Of a stretch of 64,000 nt of DNA, positions 1-9,163 are shown piece by piece. The stretch lies in contig CAZVLF010000002.1 in the NCBI GenBank assembly GCA_964627795.1, positions 142,584-206,583 on the forward strand. Reading direction: 5' to 3'. Both the position numbers and the translations under genes were made by a program. Source of the stretch: CANDYO01 sp964627795 (GTDB lineage: Bacteria; Pseudomonadota; Alphaproteobacteria; Rickettsiales; CANDYO01). Numbering within the stretch: the stretch's first letter is position 1; each line of letters begins with the position of its first letter. A model generated the notes under the pieces. The model was not told the origin of the DNA. It did no database searches and was given only the letters and a program-made list of their open reading frames with translations.

Positions 1-220
1 TGTAAGTCTCTTTACAGTTTATAATAGTTACTTAACCATAAGTAAGATAAATGATTTTATTAATGAATATAGCAGAGATTTATATATGCAAGAATCTAAA
101 AATATATATTGCGATTTGTATTATTCATTATCTAATACCTATGGGCAACAAATCTATGATTTTACTAAACTTGTTGGCCAATGTGATGATAGTTTATACA
201 ATTCTTATGTTAGAGAATAA
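1..220 (+). CDS. C-terminal end of an unidentified protein (partial, starts before the window)
   Basis: Reading from base 2, an open frame of 72 codons runs to a TAA at 218-220 without any stop, so it is the 3' end of a gene that begins to the left of the window. Its composition is protein-like (rich in Tyr, Asn, Ser and Asp, with segments such as KINDFINEYSRDLYMQE). The alternative frame that begins with an ATG at 51 has the Ile/Leu-heavy composition expected of a shadow frame. I recognise no family. The next gene, lpxC, is on the opposite strand and ends 77 bases downstream, so the two genes converge. Confidence 0.6.
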   Translation, partial: VSLFTVYNSYLTISKINDFINEYSRDLYMQESKNIYCDLYYSLSNTYGQQIYDFTKLVGQCDDSLYNSYVRE

Positions 221-296
221 AGAGATTAATTTTGATTGTCTCTTAATCTAGATAAGATTCATACGAGTCTTTTTCTAAAAGCTGAAAATTAGCTAT

Positions 297-1208
297 TTAG
301 CTTGCAATTTCTTGTTCAGGAAAATCAAATTTGTCATTAAATTGCAAAGTTCTCCAAGCAGATTTATCAGCAAAAAGATGATGAAGTAGCTTATTATTCA
401 ATGAGTGCCCTGACTTACATCCGTGGAAATGCCCCATAATTCTAGCTCCTGAAAGATATAAATCTCCAATTGAATCAAGTACTTTATGGCGAACAAATTC
501 ATCTTTATATCTCAATCCATTATCATTTAGTACTTTATCATCACCAACAACTATTGCATTATCAAGAGAGCCACCTTTGATTAAGCCTAATTGTTTTAAT
601 TTATCTACATCTTTAAGGAATCCAAAAGTTCTGGCTTTAGATAATTCTATTTTAAATGAACTAGTATTAGCAAAGAAGCTACAGCTTTGCTTAGAAATTA
701 CTTTATCTGGAAAGTCGATATCCATTCTTACTGAAAAATCAGCCGAAGGTGAAATTGATGCTGTTATACCATCCTCACTTATTTCAACTTTTTTAAGAAT
801 TTCTACAAATCTTCTGCCAACATTTTGTTCAATTATTCCAGCACATTCAATCATGAAAACAAAATGATCAGCACTTCCATCCATAATGGGTAACTCATCA
901 GAATCTAATTCGATAATTGCATTATCAATACCACATCCCCATAATGCAGCCATAAGATGCTCAACAGTAGCAATTTTAACTTTATTATCACGGCTAACTA
1001 AATTTGTTCCTAGAAAAGTTGTTGATACTAAGTCATATTCTGCTTTAACTTCATTAATTATTCTTTTTTCAGTGTTAACTCTACGAAAAACTATACCATA
1101 ATCTGCTGGAGCTGGAAGGATTGCCATATTAACAAATGATCCACTATGTAAACCAACGCCAAAACATGTTACTTTGTTTTTTATAGTTCTTTGATTTTTT
1201 ACAAACAC
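297..1208 (-). CDS. lpxC: UDP-3-O-acyl-N-acetylglucosamine deacetylase LpxC
   Basis: LpxC is the zinc-dependent deacetylase that carries out the committed step of lipid A synthesis in the cytoplasm. The 303 residues match the family's usual length. Visible signatures are the zinc-ligand region TVEHLMAALWGCGIDNA near residue 75, the DELPIMDGSA segment, and the C-terminal HKVLDSIGDLYLSG and MGHFHGCKSGHSLNN motifs with the catalytic histidine. The start codon is GTG at 1208, with AGGA about nine bases upstream. No in-frame ATG fits as well at the N-terminal KNQRTIKNKV segment typical of LpxC. The gene stands alone, divergent from the hybrid sensor gene across 262 bases of AT-rich spacer. With kdsB further on, it shows that the organism makes LPS with lipid A and Kdo. 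Confidence 0.97.
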   Translation of the reverse strand: MFVKNQRTIKNKVTCFGVGLHSGSFVNMAILPAPADYGIVFRRVNTEKRIINEVKAEYDLVSTTFLGTNLVSRDNKVKIATVEHLMAALWGCGIDNAIIELDSDELPIMDGSADHFVFMIECAGIIEQNVGRRFVEILKKVEISEDGITASISPSADFSVRMDIDFPDKVISKQSCSFFANTSSFKIELSKARTFGFLKDVDKLKQLGLIKGGSLDNAIVVGDDKVLNDNGLRYKDEFVRHKVLDSIGDLYLSGARIMGHFHGCKSGHSLNNKLLHHLFADKSAWRTLQFNDKFDFPEQEIAS

Positions 1209-1470
1209 TTTGAATTATCCTAAATTTGAACACTTTTATATATTTTAATATTAGTTGGTAGAGAAAATATTTTCAAATAAAGAAATATTACAAAATGTTA
1301 CAAAATTAAATCTACTAATAAAAGAATAGTTCTTAAAATATATTCAACTATTGGAATAAAAAATATTGCTTATATTATAAAAATCTATTAATAATTATGA
1401 ATCGATCAACCTACGGTATAAAAAATATTCTTTAAAGTTCTACTTATGCTATAAATTAAGGAGGGGAAAT

Positions 1471-3771
1471 ATGGAACATTCATTTAAAAAAGCTCACTAT
1501 TCTATAGTACATAGCTTTATAAGCCTAATTTTTGTATTTATTATAAGTGGATTCGTATTTTTCTCATGGAAAATATCAAATATAAATAAGGATGTTGCGG
1601 TTAAAAATTTAAAAAATAATGCCTTAGAAGCGGCATTAAAACTTAGCTCTTCGTTGCATCTTGTCGAAGAAAGGCTAAAATATGTTAGCCAATCATATTT
1701 TAGCGAAAATAAAAGAAGATCTTCAGCAAAAATAATAAGTATGCTGGGGCAGCAGTTTAATAACCAGTTATTTGTAAATAAATTCTTTCTTATGGTTGGA
1801 TGGTTAGATAAAAAGCTTAATTTAGGTCTTATAGATAACGAAATGGCTTTTAACGTTAAGGAATGTTTTAGCATTGAAAAATTAAAAGTTTTAGAAAATA
1901 AGGTTTATGGAATTAATTTTGGTAATGTAAATAGAAATGTAAAAGCTTTAAAAGGTCCAGTACTACCAATTACATTTAGCATATATAAAGAAAATGATTA
2001 TGTTGGAAGCATAGTTGGTATAATAAATGAAAATATTATAAAAAATAATATCAACCTTCCTTTGGTGAAAGAAAAGGTAAGTGTGTTTTTGGTTAACCAT
2101 AATCTAAAAGAAATTATCTTTAATTTAAATAACTCCAAAATCTACGATTATGAGACTTTGTATAGAGAAATTAGCAAATTTAGAGAAGGTAATAAAACTC
2201 CTAATAAGTTCGTTGATAAAAGTAAAGTGTTTATTCCTGTAAAAATAGAAGGTTTTCCATTAGAGCTTGTTTACAAAGTAGAATTTTTATCACCAGGTTT
2301 TTTAGACTATTTTAATAATATTTTAGTCTATAAATATGAAGTATTATTTTTTCTATTACTTGTGACATTCCTTTTATATTTTTTCTATCAATCAATTTTA
2401 AATCCGTTTTTATCCTTATCTAATGCTGCTTCTAGCATCTCTAAGGGTGAAGAGCCTAATCTTAAAAAACTTAATATGAATAGCAAAGAGGGATTAATAG
2501 TTGCTGACACTTTAGAAAAGATTAAAAAATATTTTGTAACTGAGAAAAAATTAGTTCAGGAGCTTTCTCGCGTTCACAATAAGTTATCAATTTCTAATTT
2601 AAGACTTGAAAATAAAGTTTTTCAGAGAACTCAAGATTTAGAAAAAGAAATTAAAATAAAAAATAACTATATAGAGCAATTTGCTGCTGAGATTAGCAAT
2701 CCTTTAGAAGCATTATTAAGTTTTATGAAGAATATACTCTATTCCTGGGAAAATCTAAAAGATGTAGCTAAGTATAATTTTATTCAAAAAACTTACTATA
2801 GTTTAAATAGAGTTTCTGCGTTAATTAATGATTTTAGCGAAACCACCAAATTATCTTATCTTAAAGAGGAGCTTCATATTAGCAAATTTGATTTAACTGA
2901 AGTGGTTGAGGAAATTATTTTTGAGTGTAAGAATCTCTATGTAGGTGATAAATCAATTAAAATCTCATTTAAGAAAGAGGGGCCTTTTTTTATTAATGCA
3001 GATAAGCATAAAATAACAATTGTTCTGAGAAATTTATTTTTAAATTCTATAATTAATAGTTCTCAAAATAGTTATATTTCTGTAAGGATAATTACATCTA
3101 TTAATCAGGATTTAAAGTCAGTTCATTTTATCTTGCAAGATCAAAGCAAGGCAAATCAATATGATGAAGACATTTCTCTTTTATCAATACATAATAATAT
3201 AGAAAGGGAGAATAAAGCCTTCAAGATTAGATTAAATGTATGTTATGAAATTATTAATGCTCATTTTGGTAAAATATGGGCGGAAAATAACAAAGATGGA
3301 GGTATGACTTTTAACTTTATTATACCTGTTGATCAGCCAGTAAAAGATAATATTCTAACCAATATAAAAGAAAATTTTGAAAAATCAAATATCTTGATGA
3401 TTGATGATGAAGAGATGTGCATGGATACAATGGAATTAATATTAAAATCTAAAAATTATAACCTTATTAAATGCACCTCAGGCAAAGCAGGTCTTGATTA
3501 CTTAAAAGAACATCATGAGCAAATATCATTGGTTCTATTAGATTTAATGATCCCAGATTTTTATGGTTTAAATATCCTTTCTGAAATGAAAAACAACCAA
3601 GAATTAAAAAATATTCCTGTTATATTGCAAACTGGTAGTTCAGATGAGGAAGAAATAATAAAAGCTTTTAATATGGGGATAACTTGCTTTATTAGAAAGC
3701 CATATAGCAAAGAAATGGTAATTAATGAGGTTGAAAAGGCGCTTTGTTTGTCTTCTTTTAATGATGTATAA
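1471..3771 (+). CDS. membrane-bound hybrid sensor histidine kinase-like protein lacking the phospho-accepting His, with an intact receiver domain
   Basis: The 766-residue protein has a transmembrane segment at about 11-34, a periplasmic sensor region to about 290, a second membrane segment at 291-311, a HAMP-like stretch and a coiled coil. These are followed by a dimerisation helix, an ATPase-like domain and a receiver domain (about 638-760). The H-box reads FAAEISNPLEAL at 404-415: the position normally held by His (H-E-I-x-N-P-L) is Ala406. The N-box (RNLFLNSI) is recognisable, but the glycine-rich G1 and G2 ATP-binding boxes are eroded (LQDQSKANQ; RLNVCYEIINAHFG). By contrast the receiver keeps the acid pair D645/D646, the phospho-acceptor D691, T721 and K743. 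The start has a strong Shine-Dalgarno (AAGGAGGGG) six bases upstream. It probably acts as a receiver or scaffold whose phosphate comes from another kinase. Domain assignment is firm; the role is inference. Confidence 0.88.
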   Translation: MEHSFKKAHYSIVHSFISLIFVFIISGFVFFSWKISNINKDVAVKNLKNNALEAALKLSSSLHLVEERLKYVSQSYFSENKRRSSAKIISMLGQQFNNQLFVNKFFLMVGWLDKKLNLGLIDNEMAFNVKECFSIEKLKVLENKVYGINFGNVNRNVKALKGPVLPITFSIYKENDYVGSIVGIINENIIKNNINLPLVKEKVSVFLVNHNLKEIIFNLNNSKIYDYETLYREISKFREGNKTPNKFVDKSKVFIPVKIEGFPLELVYKVEFLSPGFLDYFNNILVYKYEVLFFLLLVTFLLYFFYQSILNPFLSLSNAASSISKGEEPNLKKLNMNSKEGLIVADTLEKIKKYFVTEKKLVQELSRVHNKLSISNLRLENKVFQRTQDLEKEIKIKNNYIEQFAAEISNPLEALLSFMKNILYSWENLKDVAKYNFIQKTYYSLNRVSALINDFSETTKLSYLKEELHISKFDLTEVVEEIIFECKNLYVGDKSIKISFKKEGPFFINADKHKITIVLRNLFLNSIINSSQNSYISVRIITSINQDLKSVHFILQDQSKANQYDEDISLLSIHNNIERENKAFKIRLNVCYEIINAHFGKIWAENNKDGGMTFNFIIPVDQPVKDNILTNIKENFEKSNILMIDDEEMCMDTMELILKSKNYNLIKCTSGKAGLDYLKEHHEQISLVLLDLMIPDFYGLNILSEMKNNQELKNIPVILQTGSSDEEEIIKAFNMGITCFIRKPYSKEMVINEVEKALCLSSFNDV

Positions 3772-3900
3772 AAATATTATTGTTTGCTAGCTAATAATTT
3801 TATTTTATAAAATTTAGTAAATAAATTAAATATTTATTGAAAATTAATTTATATTGAGTATTATTGATGTAATAAAAATAATTAACTTTAAGAAATCTAA

Positions 3901-3926
3901 TAGATACCAAACTAACATGGTATCTA
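3901..3926. repeat. perfect 9-bp inverted repeat upstream of the ankyrin gene
   Basis: TAGATACCA and TGGTATCTA are exact reverse complements separated by 8 bases. The structure lies 36 bases before the ankyrin gene's ATG. A run of T appears only about 16 bases after the stem, so it is not a classical terminator for the upstream gene. It could be an operator or a 5'-leader hairpin of the ankyrin gene. Confidence 0.5.
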
Positions 3927-3962
3927 GGCTGATAACTAAAATTTTTTTTAAAAGTATTTATT

Positions 3963-5003
3963 ATGTATATAACGCCATTTTTACTCGGTACATATTTTTT
4001 TTCTAGATATTGGTATAATAAAAATAATATCGCTAATGATGAAGGAGCAAAAAAACTAATAACCTCTATTGTAAGTTATATAGGAAATCAAGGCGGGACT
4101 TCATTAACTCAAGCAACAATAGATAAATTTGGCTATGTTTATAGTAAAATAGTATGGGATGCAATAATTTGTGGAGAAGTTTTCGGAGAAGATTACTCCT
4201 CTAACCTTATAAGTAAAATTAGATATTATTTTCCCTACGATCCATATTTTAAAAATTTCTTTATAGTAGGTGGTTTATATGACTTCTATAGCCTATCTGG
4301 ATGGCTTTTCTTTCAATTAGAGTTTTTAGATCAAAATGGAAATACATCTTTAATGTTTGCAATCTTTTGCGAAGAAGAAGAAGAGGCATTAAAGTTGATT
4401 GAATGTGGTGCAGATTTAGACATTCAAAGAACTGAGACTGCGAGCACTGCATTGATGGCTGCTATTGAAATGGGTCAAAATAAGGTGGCTATAAAATTAA
4501 TTGAAGCTGGCGCTAAATTAGATCTTTTAGATGCAAATGGAAATACTGCTTTAATGCTTGCAATTGCTTATAACCACAAAGATATAGTGCTAAAATTGAT
4601 TGAATATGGTGCAGATCCATATGTGCAAAGCCAAAAAAATACAAATCCTGGTTTGGTCATTAGCCCTCTATATGAAGAGCAGGATTTTATTAAAATGATT
4701 AGGGCACAAAAAGTTGTTAATATTAACCACCCAAAAACTGGAAATACTGCATTGACGATTGCTATTAAAATGGGTCAGAAGATGGTCGCTCTAAAATTGA
4801 TTGAATATGGTGCTAAATTAGATCTTCTAAAGGGTGATAAAGAGCAATTAATTCCATCTTTAAATAGTCCAGATAAGGTAGCAGAATATAAAGTAGATTC
4901 AAACGATAATAATAAATATTGTAATGTAGTAGGGTTAAAAGATTTAATTTGTGGTCTTAAAGGATTATTATGCCTAGATTTTAATGAGGGGACAATATCA
5001 TAA
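3963..5003 (+). CDS. ankyrin-repeat protein
   Basis: A 346-residue protein with an N-terminal aromatic and hydrophobic stretch (residues 1-20), a non-repeat region to about 118, then four to five ankyrin repeats. The repeats show the pattern GNTALMLAI..NHKDIVLKLIEYGADP. Two units (about 150-190 and 255-290) are close copies, sharing the pattern TALxxAIxMGQxxVAxKLIExGAKLDLL, which suggests recent internal duplication. Ankyrin proteins in Rickettsiales often bind host or secreted partners, but nothing here proves export: the first 20 residues are hydrophobic without a clear cleavage site. The tail after residue 300 has no recognisable domain. It is a single gene convergent with mnmA, with a hairpin terminator between them. 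Confidence 0.85.
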   Translation: MYITPFLLGTYFFSRYWYNKNNIANDEGAKKLITSIVSYIGNQGGTSLTQATIDKFGYVYSKIVWDAIICGEVFGEDYSSNLISKIRYYFPYDPYFKNFFIVGGLYDFYSLSGWLFFQLEFLDQNGNTSLMFAIFCEEEEEALKLIECGADLDIQRTETASTALMAAIEMGQNKVAIKLIEAGAKLDLLDANGNTALMLAIAYNHKDIVLKLIEYGADPYVQSQKNTNPGLVISPLYEEQDFIKMIRAQKVVNINHPKTGNTALTIAIKMGQKMVALKLIEYGAKLDLLKGDKEQLIPSLNSPDKVAEYKVDSNDNNKYCNVVGLKDLICGLKGLLCLDFNEGTIS

Positions 5004-5022
5004 AAAAAGCAAAAATTTTGCG
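5002..5022 (-). terminator. intrinsic terminator of the pheT-mnmA operon
   Basis: Read on the minus strand, GCAAAATTTTTGC folds on itself and is followed immediately by seven T residues. It lies 11 bases after the mnmA stop codon and also just beyond the convergent ankyrin gene. Confidence 0.55.
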
Positions 5023-5032
5023 CTAGGTTTTT

Positions 5033-6121
5033 TTAAAAGATTTGGCTAGTTATCCATCCTCCACCTAGAACTCTATTACCATCATAAACAACGCAAGCTT
5101 GTCCTGGAGTAATTGCTTTCTCAGGGTAGTGGAGGATAACTTCAGCCATTTTATTAGGTAAAAGTTTTATTGTTGCCGGTACTAAATCATGATTTGATCT
5201 TATTTTAACGTAAACTCTAAATGACGTTTGATCAAATCCTGCTAACCAGTTTACTTCCTTAATTATAAATCTAACCTTTTGAAGGGCCTCAATAGGGCCA
5301 ACTATAACTTGCTTAGAGTCAGGAATAATTTTAATTACATAAAGTGGTTCAGCGCTAGAGATGCCAAGACCTCTTCTTTGACCGATAGTAAAATTAATTA
5401 TTCCTTGGTGTTCACCCAATTTTTTTCCATCAATATGAATAATTTCTCCCTTATCAAGAGCTCCTGGACGAAACTTATTTATTATATCTGCATATTTACC
5501 ATCTGGCACAAAACAAATATCTTGGCTGTCAGGTTTGTCAGCAACTTCAAGGCCATATTTATGAGCGAGTTTACGGGTTTCTTCTTTAGAATATTCTCCT
5601 AATGGGAAATAGGTATATTCTAATTGTGATTTGGTAGTGGCAAAAAGAAAGTAACTTTGATCTTTGCTATGATCAATTCCTCTTAATAGATCAAAACCAT
5701 CAGCTTTTTCTGCTTTTCTCACATAATGCCCAGTACATAAAGCTTTTGCCCCCAAAGATTTTGCCATTTGAAGCAGATCTCTAAATTTAACAGTTTGGTT
5801 GCATCTTACGCATGGAATTGGGGTTTCACCACGTAAATAACTATCAGCAAAATCATCTATAACTGATTGTTTAAATGAATTCTCATAATTAAGAACATAA
5901 TGTGGAATGTTAAGCCTATCTGCTACCATTTTGGCGTCATAAATATCTTGGCCAGCACAGCAAGCACCTTTTTTACCTATAGTTAAACCATGATCATAAA
6001 GTTGCATGGTAACACCAATTACATCAAAACCTTGATCAACAAGAAGAGCAGCAACAGTGGAGCTATCAACTCCACCTGACATAGCAACAACAATTTTTTC
6101 AGATTTGAATTTACTTAACAT
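5033..6121 (-). CDS. mnmA: tRNA-specific 2-thiouridylase MnmA
   Basis: MnmA activates U34 of the Glu, Gln and Lys tRNAs with ATP and inserts sulfur to make 2-thiouridine, which is needed for accurate decoding. The 362 residues match the family. Visible features are the PP-loop AMSGGVDSSTVAALL at 13-27, the first catalytic cysteine in CVRCNQ (about 103), the second in DSQDICFVPDG (about 200), and the C-terminal beta-barrel ending in GQACVVYDGNRVLGGGWI. The ATG lies 3 bases after the pheT stop codon, so the two genes are translated from one transcript, a translation-fidelity pair. Both catalytic cysteines are present, so it should be active. Confidence 0.97.
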   Translation of the reverse strand: MLSKFKSEKIVVAMSGGVDSSTVAALLVDQGFDVIGVTMQLYDHGLTIGKKGACCAGQDIYDAKMVADRLNIPHYVLNYENSFKQSVIDDFADSYLRGETPIPCVRCNQTVKFRDLLQMAKSLGAKALCTGHYVRKAEKADGFDLLRGIDHSKDQSYFLFATTKSQLEYTYFPLGEYSKEETRKLAHKYGLEVADKPDSQDICFVPDGKYADIINKFRPGALDKGEIIHIDGKKLGEHQGIINFTIGQRRGLGISSAEPLYVIKIIPDSKQVIVGPIEALQKVRFIIKEVNWLAGFDQTSFRVYVKIRSNHDLVPATIKLLPNKMAEVILHYPEKAITPGQACVVYDGNRVLGGGWITSQIF

Positions 6122-6124
6122 AAT

Positions 6125-8503
6125 TTATGCGCTTCTTAATATTCCATTGGTTTTTGCAATAGTCGTTTCAATAATTTTATTTGATAAAACTTCAATCTCA
6201 CTATCAGTTAAAGTTCTATCATCAGCTTGAATTTTGACATTAAAAGCAATTGACTTTTTATCTTCATCAATATTTTTTCCCATATAAATATCAAAAAGAT
6301 TTACTGATCTAATCAATTTTTTATCAATTTGTGAGATGGATTTCACTATTGAGTCAATTTCAATTTTACGATCTATAATAAAGGCAAAATCTCTTCCAAC
6401 TTCTTGGAAGTCAGAAATTATAATATTGCCTTTTCTTCCATGTTTAGGTTTTGGAGTAGGTATATCATCTATAAATAATTCAAATATTACAACATTATGT
6501 TTAATTCCATAGGAATTCAAAATTTGTGGATGAACTTGGCCAAAATAACCAATAATATTTTTTCCAATCACTAATGCACTTGCTCGTCCAGGATGATAAT
6601 ATTTAGGTAAGTTTTTAACATCATATTGTAATTTATATGGATCAAAACCAAGCTCGTTAATGATATTAAATATATCTGCCTTAACATCAAATACATCAAC
6701 CTCACGTTGATCATTATAATGGTTTTTTTGATGATTAAAACCTGATCTAAGTCCTGCTAATGTTGGGATTTGTTGTTCAGGTTGGATTCCTTTAAAGCAT
6801 GAAGCTAATTCAAATATCTTCAAATTATTTATTCCACGATTTTGGTTTTTTTCTAACACGTCTAATAAGTTAGGAATAATTGAATTTCTAACATAATCAA
6901 GCTCACTGCTGATAGGGTTTTTAATATATAATTCATCTTTTAAATTATCAAATAAAGCAGCTTTTTTGGAATTCATAAATGACCAAGTAACAACTTCATT
7001 TAAACCTAACGAAGCAGTATAACGAGAAATACGATAAAGATTCCTTTGTTTACTATCAAGTGTAGCAAAGCCGATATCTGGTAATTTTTCACTGGCAATT
7101 TTATCATAACCATCAATTCTTGCTATTTCTTCAACAATATCTTCACAAATAGAAATATCGTGCCTCCATGAAGGAACTGTTAAGTTTAAGCTATCAACTA
7201 GATCTTTTACGTTAAAACCAAGTGCTTTAAGGATTTCAATAACTCTTGTTTTCTCATAATCTATGCCTAACTTCTTCTTTAACATAGATAAAGGAAAGTT
7301 AAGCTCAATAGGAGTGAATTTTCCTTTTTCAATGATGATTGATTCACTAGGAGTTCCTTTACAAATTTCTATAATCATTGAAGTAGCAAGATGAAGAGAA
7401 GTTTCCATAAATTCTCGATCAACTTTGCGTTCAAAACGATATTTTGCATCAGTATCAATTTGATGAGCTCTTGCTGCTTTAATTACAGAGTTTTGATCAA
7501 AAATCCCGATTTCTAAAAAAATATTCTTGGTATTTCTACTGACTTCGCTCTGTTTTTCACCAATAATTCCTGCAAGGCCAATTACTTTATCTTTGGATGA
7601 AAGAACCAAGTCACCTTCATTTAATTGGTAAGTTTTATCATTTAATGCTTCAAACTCTTCACCATTTTTTGCATTTCTTACCTCAATATTAGAAATAAGA
7701 TCTGCATCAAAAACATGCATTGGCCTACCATAGGTCAGAGTAAAATAATTGGTTATATCTACTAAAGCTGAGATAGGTTTTTGACCCACGGATTTAAGGA
7801 GTTTTTGTATCCATAATGGGCTATCACCATTGATGATATTATTAAAATATCTGCCAATATATTTTGGACAATTATCAGTTTTTATTTCTACGTTGATTGG
7901 AGATTTAAAATTTCCTGCAATAGGTGCTAAATTTAGTTCTTTTAAGTTACCAAAACCAGCAGCAGCAAGATCTCTTGCTATTCCGTATACTCCAAGGCAA
8001 TCGCCACGGTTAGGAGTAATTGAAACTTCTATAATAACGTCATCTAAACCATGTGTTTTGGCAAAAGAATCACCGACTTTATAATGTTCATCTAATTCTA
8101 TAATGCCGTTATGATCTTCTCCAAGTGATAATTCTGAGTAAGAACACATCATACCACAACTATCAACATTTCTAATTTTGGATTGTTTAATTTTAAGAGA
8201 ATTTGAAGGAATTACAGTACCAATTGGAGCAAGAACAACTTTAATTCCTGCCCGCGCATTAGGAGCACCACATACTATTTGCAAAATTTCTTTACCGTTA
8301 TTTACTTGGCATACTCTTAATTTATCTGCTTCTGGATGTGGAGTAGCAGATAGGATTTCAGCTATAATAAAAGCTTTATAGGTTTCATATTGATTAACAA
8401 CTTCTTCCACTTCAAGCCCAATTTTATTTAGGCCTTCAATTATTTCTTCTGCAGTTTTGGTGGTTTGTAAAAAATTTTTTAACCAAGATAAGGTAAATCT
8501 CAT
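6125..8503 (-). CDS. pheT: phenylalanine--tRNA ligase beta subunit
   Basis: This is the beta chain of the alpha2-beta2 synthetase that charges tRNA-Phe. The 792-residue length is normal. Domains in order: the N-terminal tRNA-binding OB-fold (about 40-150, with HPEADKLRVCQVNNG), the B3/B4 editing region (to about 400, with the ITPNRGDCLGVYGIARDLAA motif split over 170-190), the B5 helix-turn domain, the catalytic-like core (about 470-680), and a C-terminal ferredoxin-fold anticodon-binding domain (FQEVGRDFAFIIDRKI). The partner pheS is not in the window, which is a departure from the common pheST operon. Its downstream partner is mnmA. The region upstream (8504-8655) is AT-rich spacer. Confidence 0.97.
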   Translation of the reverse strand: MRFTLSWLKNFLQTTKTAEEIIEGLNKIGLEVEEVVNQYETYKAFIIAEILSATPHPEADKLRVCQVNNGKEILQIVCGAPNARAGIKVVLAPIGTVIPSNSLKIKQSKIRNVDSCGMMCSYSELSLGEDHNGIIELDEHYKVGDSFAKTHGLDDVIIEVSITPNRGDCLGVYGIARDLAAAGFGNLKELNLAPIAGNFKSPINVEIKTDNCPKYIGRYFNNIINGDSPLWIQKLLKSVGQKPISALVDITNYFTLTYGRPMHVFDADLISNIEVRNAKNGEEFEALNDKTYQLNEGDLVLSSKDKVIGLAGIIGEKQSEVSRNTKNIFLEIGIFDQNSVIKAARAHQIDTDAKYRFERKVDREFMETSLHLATSMIIEICKGTPSESIIIEKGKFTPIELNFPLSMLKKKLGIDYEKTRVIEILKALGFNVKDLVDSLNLTVPSWRHDISICEDIVEEIARIDGYDKIASEKLPDIGFATLDSKQRNLYRISRYTASLGLNEVVTWSFMNSKKAALFDNLKDELYIKNPISSELDYVRNSIIPNLLDVLEKNQNRGINNLKIFELASCFKGIQPEQQIPTLAGLRSGFNHQKNHYNDQREVDVFDVKADIFNIINELGFDPYKLQYDVKNLPKYYHPGRASALVIGKNIIGYFGQVHPQILNSYGIKHNVVIFELFIDDIPTPKPKHGRKGNIIISDFQEVGRDFAFIIDRKIEIDSIVKSISQIDKKLIRSVNLFDIYMGKNIDEDKKSIAFNVKIQADDRTLTDSEIEVLSNKIIETTIAKTNGILRSA

Positions 8504-8579
8504 AATTTCTCTAGTTTTTAAAAAACTATATTATACTAATTTTAACTTAAACAGCAAGATTTAGTTAATAAATAAGTTT

Positions 8580-8608
8580 AGCTTGCTATAATAAAATTTA
8601 AGCAAGCT
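8580..8608. repeat. 8-bp inverted repeat between the broken small gene and pheT
   Basis: AGCTTGCT and AGCAAGCT are perfect complements with a 13-base AT-rich loop. It lies about 50-75 bases after the end of the small broken gene on the minus strand. No T-run follows on either side, so a terminator role is uncertain. Confidence 0.35.
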
Positions 8609-8655
8609 TAAGGTTATATTTTATTAACGAGAAGTTTTTTTTTGTTCTTTGAGTG

Positions 8656-9072
8656 CTATTTTTTGTTTTTATACAAATTTAGGATTTTTTTAAGCTCTAA
8701 AAGAGCATTCCCATATTGACTTACTTTATCAGTCATCTTTATAGCTAGATCAGTTATTTTTTCTATCTGTTTCTTAAGGAGTTTTGATATGTTATGGCTA
8801 ACTTGGTCAGTAACTTCTAATAATGGAGAAGATACTATTTTTCCTTGTTGGAGGGTTTCAACCATGTTAGCTAATTTTACTAATTTATTTTGTTTTAACT
8901 GCTTTTGTTGATTGCTTAATAATCCTAGTAACATCTCCCCCTGAAAATTGTGAGGCTGCAAGACCACCAGTAAGTCCTCCACCAATAATTACTCCTGATC
9001 CTACCCAATAAGTGCTCCTGCAGCAGCTCTGGCAGATGCAGAGGCTACAATATTTATAAGAGATGTTGACAT
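8656..9072 (-). pseudogene. small glycine-zipper protein gene broken by two compensating one-base indels in G runs
   Basis: On the minus strand an ATG at 9072 follows an excellent Shine-Dalgarno (AAAGGAG, 7 bases away) and encodes MSTSLINIVASASARAAAG then ALIG before a TAG at 9003-9001. One frame over, the sequence continues as GSGVIIGGGLTGGLAASQFSG. It then returns to the original frame as EMLLGLLSNQQKQLKQNKL and runs to the stop at 8656-8658. The breaks fall at GGG (one G short) near 9004 and GGGGG (one G too many) near 8940. Correcting both gives about 139 residues: a glycine-rich, probably membrane-inserting N-terminal half (GxxxG-like) and a charged helical C-terminal half. The cause could be true decay or homopolymer sequencing errors. 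I recognise no family. It lies downstream of addA. Confidence 0.7.
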
Positions 9073-9163
9073 TTTATTACTCCTTTTAGCAGTAAATTAT
9101 GCAAAATTATATCTTATAAATAATTAATTTAATCTTAAAACAAGGGAGATATTTAGGAAAGTT

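Noticed and set aside
51..251. 66-residue open frame from an ATG at the left edge
   Set aside because: It overlaps, in another frame, a longer protein-like open frame ending at 220; its Ile/Leu-heavy composition is that of a shadow.
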